Under the pieces are notes generated by a model that did no database searches, was not told the origin of the DNA, and worked only from the letters and a program-made list of their open reading frames with translations. Below are positions 5,205 to 9,417 of a DNA stretch of 9,417 nt, one piece after another. The DNA lies in NCBI GenBank assembly GCA_002482005.1, contig DLFD01000093.1:1-9417 (forward strand). The letters are read 5' to 3'. The translations under genes were made by a program, and so were the position numbers. The stretch is from Lachnospiraceae bacterium UBA7729. Lineage in GTDB: Bacteria; Bacillota; Clostridia; Lachnospirales; Lachnospiraceae. Position 1 is the stretch's first letter; every line of letters starts with the position of its first letter.

Positions 5205-5297
5205 CTATGTGAAGGCTGCGAGCCGCATGGGGCTCTATGTGAAGACTGCGAGCCGCATGGGGTGGCCACGCCTCAATGGGAAAGCCTCAATGGGAAA
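5203..5297. repeat. Short direct repeats in the glnH-permease spacer
   Basis: Two adjacent 30-bp units (5203-5232 and 5233-5262) differ at a single base. They are followed by two perfect 14-bp units of GCCTCAATGGGAAA (5270-5283 and 5284-5297). These, with the dispersed element at 5337-5410, fill most of the 376-bp spacer. No gene or clear promoter is visible here. Confidence 0.85.
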
Positions 5298-5336
5298 GCT
5301 CCGATGCGGAGGCAGCTCACCTGACATGCGCAGTAA

Positions 5337-5410
5337 TTGAGATGGAGCATGTGGGATGGAAGCGGTGTGGTCGGACCGGGTAGAGGAGACGAAGTCACCT
5401 CCGGCCAGAT
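5337..5410 (+). repeat. Dispersed palindromic element, copy 2 (degenerate)
   Basis: Starting at GATGGAAGCGG and running through GTAGAGGAGACGAAGT and CCTCC, this stretch aligns base by base with the copies at 2-46 and 7859-7934 (reverse strand). The outer palindrome arms are mutated here (CCGGGTAG on the left, CCGGCCAGAT on the right), so the hairpin is weak. It lies between the binding-protein and permease genes, about 90 bp before the permease start. Confidence 0.65.
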
Positions 5411-5501
5411 CAGACGACTGCATCTGCGTTCTCATATCTATATATCGTCATCGGTCGATACTTATGGAAATGCGACTTACACCAGGAAGGAAAGAATCCT
5501 C

Positions 5502-6179
5502 ATGTCTTATATCCTGACAAACTACGGCGGCCTTCTCCTGAGGGCTATGGGCCAGACGCTTCTCCTGACGCTGAGCGGTCTGTTCTTTGCGTCGATCATC
5601 GGAGTCATCTTCGGTCTTCTGGCGGTCTCCCACAACAGGATCTGTAACTGGATCGAAACGATCTTTATCGATATCGTCCGCGGCGTTCCTATGATCGTTC
5701 TGGCTTACTTTGTATTCTTTGGCATTCCGTACTTCATGAACAACACCCTCGGGAAAAATGTGACTCTCAGTGCTCTTACGGCCGGCACGATCTGTCTGTC
5801 GCTCAACTGCGGCGCCTACATGGCAGAGATCATCCGCGCAGGCATCCAGTCCGTGGACCCCGGACAGATGGAGGCGGCAAGGTCCCTTGGCCTGACCTAC
5901 GGGACGGCTATGCGGAAAGTTGTGATGCCGCAGGCCATCCGAACCATGATTCCGACGATCATCAGCCAGTTCATCATTACCCTGAAAGACTCGTCCATCC
6001 TGTCCGTCATCGGGTTCCCGGAGCTGGTCAACACAGCCAAGAACATTGTGGCAAACACATTCATGTCCTTCCAGACCTGGCTTGTCGTTGCAATCATGTA
6101 TCTGATCATCATCCTGGCTCTCTCAAAGGCGGCCAAGGTCATCGAGAGGAGGCTCAATCGTGGCAGAAAGAAAGTCTGA
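5502..6179 (+). CDS. glnP: Polar amino acid ABC transporter permease
   Basis: Integral membrane subunit of the HisM/GlnP family forming the translocation pore, probably as a homodimer because only one permease gene is present. It has 225 residues, the usual length. Likely helices lie around 17-42, 54-78, 88-110, 150-172 and 190-210. RGVPM (60-64) matches the conserved RG(T/V)P stretch of the family. The cytoplasmic EAA loop, which docks onto the ATPase, runs from EAARSLG (124-130) to VVMPQA (140-145). The frame is open upstream to 5337, but that extension reads through the repeat element and is not typical of the family. The ATG at 5502 follows AGGAAGGAAAG and begins a normal N-terminus. The gene overlaps the ATPase gene by 20 nt, indicating coupled translation. 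Confidence 0.93.
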   Translation: MSYILTNYGGLLLRAMGQTLLLTLSGLFFASIIGVIFGLLAVSHNRICNWIETIFIDIVRGVPMIVLAYFVFFGIPYFMNNTLGKNVTLSALTAGTICLSLNCGAYMAEIIRAGIQSVDPGQMEAARSLGLTYGTAMRKVVMPQAIRTMIPTIISQFIITLKDSSILSVIGFPELVNTAKNIVANTFMSFQTWLVVAIMYLIIILALSKAAKVIERRLNRGRKKV

Positions 6180-6906
6180 CGTCAAGATTCACGTATCTCA
6201 CCTGAAGAAGTATTTCGGGAAGCTGGAGGTCCTGAAAGATATCTCCCTGGACGTTCACGAGGGGGAGGTTGTCGTCATCATCGGACCGTCAGGATCTGGG
6301 AAATCCACATTTCTGAGATGCATGAACCGCCTGGAGATGCCGACCGGCGGTGAGATCTATGTGAACGGCATGAACCTCCTGAGCAGGAAGACCAACATCA
6401 ACCTGGTCCGGCAGAACATCGGGATGGTCTTCCAGCACTTCAACCTGTTTCCGAACATGGACGTCCTGAAGAACCTTATGATGGCTCCTCTTGATCTGAA
6501 GAAGGGCGATAAGATCCACCTGGAGCAGACCGCCATGCAGATGCTGGAGAAGGTCGGCATGACCGAGAAGGCGCATGCATATCCGGAGCAGCTGTCGGGC
6601 GGCCAGCAGCAGCGGGTCGCCATCGCACGGGCACTCTGCATGCACCCGGACATCATGCTCTTCGATGAACCGACCTCCGCACTCGACCCCGAGATGGTCG
6701 GAGAAGTGCTCGAAGTCATGAAGGAGCTGGCGGCCGAAGGCATGACCATGGTCGTTGTCACTCACGAGATGGGTTTTGCACGCGAGGTCGGCGACCGCGT
6801 CCTCTTCATGGACGGCGGCTACATCGTCGAGGAAGGCACGCCGGAGGAAGTCCTGAAAAACCCGAAGGAGCAGAGAACGAAAGACTTCCTGAGCAAGGTA
6901 CTGTAA
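6160..6906 (+). CDS. glnQ: Polar amino acid ABC transporter ATPase
   Basis: Cytoplasmic nucleotide-binding subunit that powers the importer by ATP hydrolysis. It has 248 residues with every expected motif: Walker A GPSGSGKST (42-50), Q-loop Gln92, signature LSGGQ (145-149), Walker B IMLFDE (165-170), D-loop SALD (173-176) and switch His202 in VTHEMG. It belongs to the GlnQ/HisP group of polar amino acid importers. The start is GTG at 6160, inside the end of the permease gene, with a strong AGGAGG 7 nt upstream. It is the last gene of the operon. Only 28 nt separate it from the end of the convergent hydrolase gene. Confidence 0.95.
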   Translation: MAERKSDVKIHVSHLKKYFGKLEVLKDISLDVHEGEVVVIIGPSGSGKSTFLRCMNRLEMPTGGEIYVNGMNLLSRKTNINLVRQNIGMVFQHFNLFPNMDVLKNLMMAPLDLKKGDKIHLEQTAMQMLEKVGMTEKAHAYPEQLSGGQQQRVAIARALCMHPDIMLFDEPTSALDPEMVGEVLEVMKELAAEGMTMVVVTHEMGFAREVGDRVLFMDGGYIVEEGTPEEVLKNPKEQRTKDFLSKVL

Positions 6907-6908
6907 GC

Positions 6909-6923
6909 AGATATGGCATATCT
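6909..6923. other. Palindrome in convergent gene gap
   Basis: AGATATG-G-CATATCT is a 7-bp perfect inverted repeat, 2 nt after the ATPase stop. A second small one, TATGTA-TGCC-TACATA, covers the end of the opposing gene. No T-run follows on either strand, so this is at best a weak bidirectional stop. Confidence 0.35.
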
Positions 6924-6934
6924 CCTATGTATGC

Positions 6935-7723
6935 CTACATACTGGCTTTCACCAGGGCCTGGAAGATCTTCCTGGAGTTTTCGTCCTCGCGGAAGGTGAA
7001 TTCAGGATGCCACTGGACCGCCCACAGAAACATTTTCTCCGGAGCGTACACAGCCTCGACCAGACCGTCTTCCGAGTGGGCCATCGGGACCAACCCGGTG
7101 CCGATCTCTTTCACGGCCTGATGGTGGTAGCTGTTGACCTGTATCCTGGTTTTGCCCAGCAGCTTTTCCAGAGGGGAATCTTTCGTGATCAGTACATCGT
7201 GTTCTGCATGGTGCTCCGCGTAGGGCGGCGCCATGGTATGGCGGATGAGCGGAAGAGCGGAGGCGGCCTCACTGGCCGTCCTGCCTTTCTGCTCAGACCC
7301 GCAGGAAGATGCGCATGAGCAGAATCTCGCCTGATACTGTGCCGGGATGTCCTGCCACAGCGTCCCGCCTCTCGCCACGTTGAAGAACTGGATCCCGCGG
7401 CAGATCCCGAGCGCAGGCACATCCTGCGACCAGCACCAGGAGAAGACCATGCTTTCAAGGGCGTCCCTGGCGTCACAGAATGCTTCGTCTTCCGGGATCG
7501 GCTGTTCCTGGTAGAGGGCGGGGTCCACGTCATGGCCTCCCGTGAACAGATAGCCGTCGATATGTTCCCGGATACCTGCAAAGCCGTCTTCATCCAGTCC
7601 AAGCGGCAGCATCAGAGGAACAGCGCCTGCCTGAAGAAGACCATCAAAATATCCAGGGACCATCCACTGACTTTCTTTCTCATCATCGTAAAGCGGCATC
7701 ACGCCGATCACAGGTTTTCTCAT
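6935..7723 (-). CDS. Peptidase C26 / gamma-glutamyl hydrolase family protein
   Basis: Class I glutamine amidotransferase-fold hydrolase, resembling gamma-glutamyl-gamma-aminobutyrate hydrolase (PuuD-like), which cleaves gamma-glutamyl amide bonds in the cytosol. It has 262 residues. GGHDVDP (62-68) forms the usual early motif. The nucleophile is C108 in GICRGIQ, and the partner residues are H239 and E241 in AVQWHPEF. The chosen ATG at 7723 lies 6 nt after TTGGAGG. An in-frame ATG 6 nt further upstream abuts the ribosome binding site and is unlikely to be used, and the frame is open further still. Residues around 134-158 form a Cys/Ser-rich insertion (FCSCASSCGSEQK) that I do not expect in the family. 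It ends 28 nt from the ATPase gene. A link to glutamine or gamma-glutamyl compounds imported by that system is plausible but unproven, and the exact substrate is unknown. Confidence 0.85.
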   Translation of the reverse strand: MRKPVIGVMPLYDDEKESQWMVPGYFDGLLQAGAVPLMLPLGLDEDGFAGIREHIDGYLFTGGHDVDPALYQEQPIPEDEAFCDARDALESMVFSWCWSQDVPALGICRGIQFFNVARGGTLWQDIPAQYQARFCSCASSCGSEQKGRTASEAASALPLIRHTMAPPYAEHHAEHDVLITKDSPLEKLLGKTRIQVNSYHHQAVKEIGTGLVPMAHSEDGLVEAVYAPEKMFLWAVQWHPEFTFREDENSRKIFQALVKASM

Positions 7724-7788
7724 CTGCATCCTCCAATCTTGCCCGGGTTGGATTCCGGTATCATGATGCATCTTTGCCGGGCGCATCC

Positions 7789-7818
7789 ACCATAGGATCA
7801 GCCTGTCTCTGGTGTCAA
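7789..7818 (-). promoter_or_regulatory. Promoter for the C26 hydrolase gene
   Basis: On the minus strand, TTGACA (7818-7813), an 18-nt spacer and TATGGT (7794-7789). The start would be near 7782, giving a leader of about 60 nt. In that leader GCCCGG (7783-7778) can pair with CCGGGC (7746-7741), just upstream of the ribosome binding site. Confidence 0.6.
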
Positions 7819-7858
7819 TTCATGCAAGCACGGGCGGCGTTTTGTGGCTCGTCGCCTA

Positions 7859-7934
7859 ATCGAGTAGGAGGCAACTTCGTCTCCCCTACTCGATCCGGCT
7901 GCGCCGCTTCCATCTCGTGCGCTATGCGCACTCG
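7859..7934 (-). repeat. Dispersed palindromic element, copy 3
   Basis: ATCGAGTAGG (7859-7868) and CCTACTCGAT (7885-7894) form a perfect 10-bp stem. Read on the minus strand, the flanking CGGCGCAGCCGG and inner GGAGACGAAGT match copies 1 and 2. A second perfect palindrome, GTGCGC-TAT-GCGCAC (7917-7931), lies at the 5' end of this copy. It sits between the C26 promoter and the terminator of the next gene. Confidence 0.75.
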
Positions 7935-7953
7935 ATGTTCGCGGTCGCCGTAC

Positions 7954-7990
7954 AAAAAGGAGCAGGCAGGTCATCCCTGTCTGCTCCTTT
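7954..7990 (-). terminator. Terminator of the ComEC-like hydrolase gene
   Basis: A 15-bp stem, AAAGGAGCAGGCAGG (7956-7970) / CCTGTCTGCTCCTTT (7976-7990), with one G-T pair and a 5-nt loop. On the minus strand it is followed by an uninterrupted T-run (TTTTT). It lies 137 nt beyond the stop of the gene at 8128-9246. I see no supported gene in the intervening 7991-8127. Confidence 0.88.
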
Positions 7991-8127
7991 GCATCACTCC
8001 ATTATAAGCGCTGATCCGGTAGCCTGCAACCATCTCAGCAGGCAGATCGTGATCCTTTTTGTGTATCGGCTGCAGGGACTTCCGGCTGTCTGCATACTTG
8101 GGTGAAAATGTTCTTCTGCCTTCTTCC

Positions 8128-9246
8128 TCATGGGCTGCAGTTTTTGCATGGCCGGTATCCTTCTGCGATCAGCTCTTCCCTGCTCTTGGTCGACTTTGCC
8201 ATGTTCTTCGGCTTCATCTGCTTCACGGAGTCGCAGTCCGGCAGGTGGATGAGCTTTGATCGGGTATTGAGAATGTAATATCCGCCGGCAATTCCGTCAG
8301 CATCTGTTTCGGATCCTTCCTCTGTCTGTTCTTCCGGTATCACTCCCGGTGTCCAGTCATCGCACGGATCCTGCGAGAACCAGTACCGGGAGCCATCCGA
8401 ATACACGGTGACTTCTCCCTGCCGGTCCGACCGGAAGATCTGAGAGCCTGCTGCCCGGATCCTATCGAGGGCGTCCTCAGCCGGGTGACCGTAGCAGTTC
8501 CCGGCTCCGCAGGAGATGAAGGTATATTCCGGGGCGACCGCCGCGAGAAATTCGCTGCTCCCGGAATAGCTGCTTCCGTGATGTCCGGCAACATAGACCT
8601 CGGAATCCAGTTCAGGGCTGGCGGAGAGGATCGCATCCTCCTCCGCTTCGGAAGCATCCCCTGTCACGATGACGCTGAAGTCCCCGTATGTCACGCGGAC
8701 GGCAAGAGACCGGTCATTCTCCTGCTCGGCTGACGGATCATCGGAGAGCACCCTGATCTGCGCGTTCCCAAGCTGGTAGATCTTCCCTGCTTCAGGATGT
8801 TCCTCTTCGGCGACGGACCCTGCGGCTGCCTCTGCGAAGGAACGGCAGATTTTTGTATCCGTAACGTAGTCCGGGCAGAGCAAGGTATCGACGGAAGTCG
8901 TTTTCAGCAGACCGATCAGACCTGCTATATGATCTTCATCGTAGTGGGATGCGATCATATATCGAAAAACGTCGATTCCATGCTGCTTTACCCAGCTCAC
9001 GACATAGGAAGAACTTTCCCGGCCGCCGCCGTCATAGACCATATATTCACCGTCGGCCTTCAGAACCAGGGACAGACCCTGCCCGACATTCAGCATCGTC
9101 ATCTCAAAAGGCCCTTCGCCCGGAACATCTTCCGCAGAAACATATCTTTCCGGAACCGGCAGGGCAGCGGACAAAAGCAGAGCAAGAAGCAGGATAAGGA
9201 CGGCTGCCGGAAGATTGGAGATCTTCTTTGAAACCCTGATTTTCAT
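8128..9246 (-). CDS. ComEC-like metallo-beta-lactamase protein with Ada-type zinc module
   Basis: Exported or membrane-anchored hydrolase of 372 residues. A hydrophobic segment (11-30) is a signal peptide or single anchor. The metallo-beta-lactamase domain (about 45-290) resembles the C-terminal hydrolase domain of ComEC: LNVGQG (52-57), metal motif SHYDEDH (100-106), VTGDA (194-198), GHHGSS (221-226) and GH at 253-254. An acidic linker (304-318) leads to a C-terminal module, about 323-372, with YILN, H334, C338, C367 and C370 in a GYRPCKNC ending, like the Ada zinc-binding domain seen at the ends of secreted nucleases. The substrate may be nucleic acid, by analogy with ComEC, but this is unproven. 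The family is often labelled a competence protein, yet the membrane channel part of ComEC is absent. The ATG at 9246 is preceded by AAAGG 10 nt upstream; a longer frame upstream runs through the palindrome and is unlikely. Confidence 0.87.
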   Translation of the reverse strand: MKIRVSKKISNLPAAVLILLLALLLSAALPVPERYVSAEDVPGEGPFEMTMLNVGQGLSLVLKADGEYMVYDGGGRESSSYVVSWVKQHGIDVFRYMIASHYDEDHIAGLIGLLKTTSVDTLLCPDYVTDTKICRSFAEAAAGSVAEEEHPEAGKIYQLGNAQIRVLSDDPSAEQENDRSLAVRVTYGDFSVIVTGDASEAEEDAILSASPELDSEVYVAGHHGSSYSGSSEFLAAVAPEYTFISCGAGNCYGHPAEDALDRIRAAGSQIFRSDRQGEVTVYSDGSRYWFSQDPCDDWTPGVIPEEQTEEGSETDADGIAGGYYILNTRSKLIHLPDCDSVKQMKPKNMAKSTKSREELIAEGYRPCKNCSP

Positions 9247-9267
9247 ACACAGATAACCTTTCTGGAT

Positions 9268-9322
9268 CGCATAATGATGCGTGTGACAAAAGGGACTTTT
9301 GGCGCACGCATCATTATATGCG
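9268..9322 (-). promoter_or_regulatory. Long inverted repeat over the hydrolase promoter
   Basis: CGCATAATGATGCGTG (9268-9283) is complementary to CACGCATCATTATATGCG (9305-9322) apart from a 2-nt bulge. Nested inside is CAAAAG-GGA-CTTTTG (9287-9301). On the minus strand the right arm contains a perfect -10 TATAAT (9318-9313), but no good -35 is seen at the expected distance. The repeat may be an operator for an unknown regulator, a structured 5' leader, or both. Confidence 0.6.
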
Positions 9323-9417
9323 AAAAGGATGCCATATGGAATCACCCCGCGAGGTCATGCCTGCTCCCACGCTGCAGTTTTCATAACGCCTAGTGGCATA
9401 ATGTATACTGTCCGTTG

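Noticed and set aside
5337..5501. N-terminal extension of the permease by 55 residues
   Set aside because: The extension translates the dispersed repeat and does not look like a permease N-terminus. The ATG at 5502 has a proper ribosome binding site.
7990..8150. Small minus-strand frame overlapping the end of the ComEC-like gene by ATGA, and a second open frame ending near 7972
   Set aside because: Short, no clear ribosome binding site, no recognisable motif, and the second reads into the terminator stem.
9380..9409. Possible plus-strand promoter with TATACT near the window end
   Set aside because: No adequate -35 box is seen and the downstream gene lies outside the window.

Overview
The window looks like a chromosomal segment of an anaerobic Gram-positive bacterium of the class Clostridia, most likely a Lachnospiraceae relative. 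The evidence is indirect: moderately GC-rich coding sequence with strong AGGAGG-type ribosome binding sites, TTG and GTG starts, two biotin synthases with the cysteine pattern of obligate anaerobes, a solute-binding protein with a Glu/Thr-rich tail, and a ComEC-like hydrolase fused to an Ada-type zinc module. There is no rRNA, tRNA, transposase, CRISPR array or phage gene.

Layout. Positions 1-968 hold no credible gene. A dispersed palindromic element (2-46) is followed by a 13-copy array of 64-bp hairpin-forming repeats (68-895) and the terminator of bioY. Positions 969-4027 form a biotin locus: bioB-bioY on the minus strand, and a second bioB paralogue reading away from it on the plus strand. 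The 446-bp divergent region between them holds a BirA-type operator, two sigma-A-like promoters facing apart, five 23-bp direct repeats filling the space between the two -35 boxes, and 30-bp repeats in the presumed bioB leader. No bioA, bioD, bioF or bioW is present, so the locus fits uptake of biotin (perhaps also dethiobiotin) plus the last biosynthetic step.

Positions 4089-6906 form a polar amino acid (glutamine-type) ABC importer operon: binding protein, permease, ATPase. Its leader has a near-consensus promoter followed at once by a terminator, then two copies of a 26-bp palindrome-containing box. An internal terminator and a repeat-rich 376-bp spacer separate the binding-protein gene from the permease and ATPase genes, which should favour excess binding protein. 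A class I glutamine amidotransferase-fold hydrolase (peptidase C26) lies convergently at 6935-7723. A secreted or membrane-anchored ComEC-like metallo-beta-lactamase fold protein with a C-terminal Ada-type zinc module follows at 8128-9246, with its own terminator and a long inverted repeat around its likely -10 box. The last 95 bases show nothing that can be called with confidence.

The coding genes are ordinary. The unusual part is the intergenic DNA: nearly every gap carries its own tandem or palindromic repeat family, and one palindromic element occurs three times.
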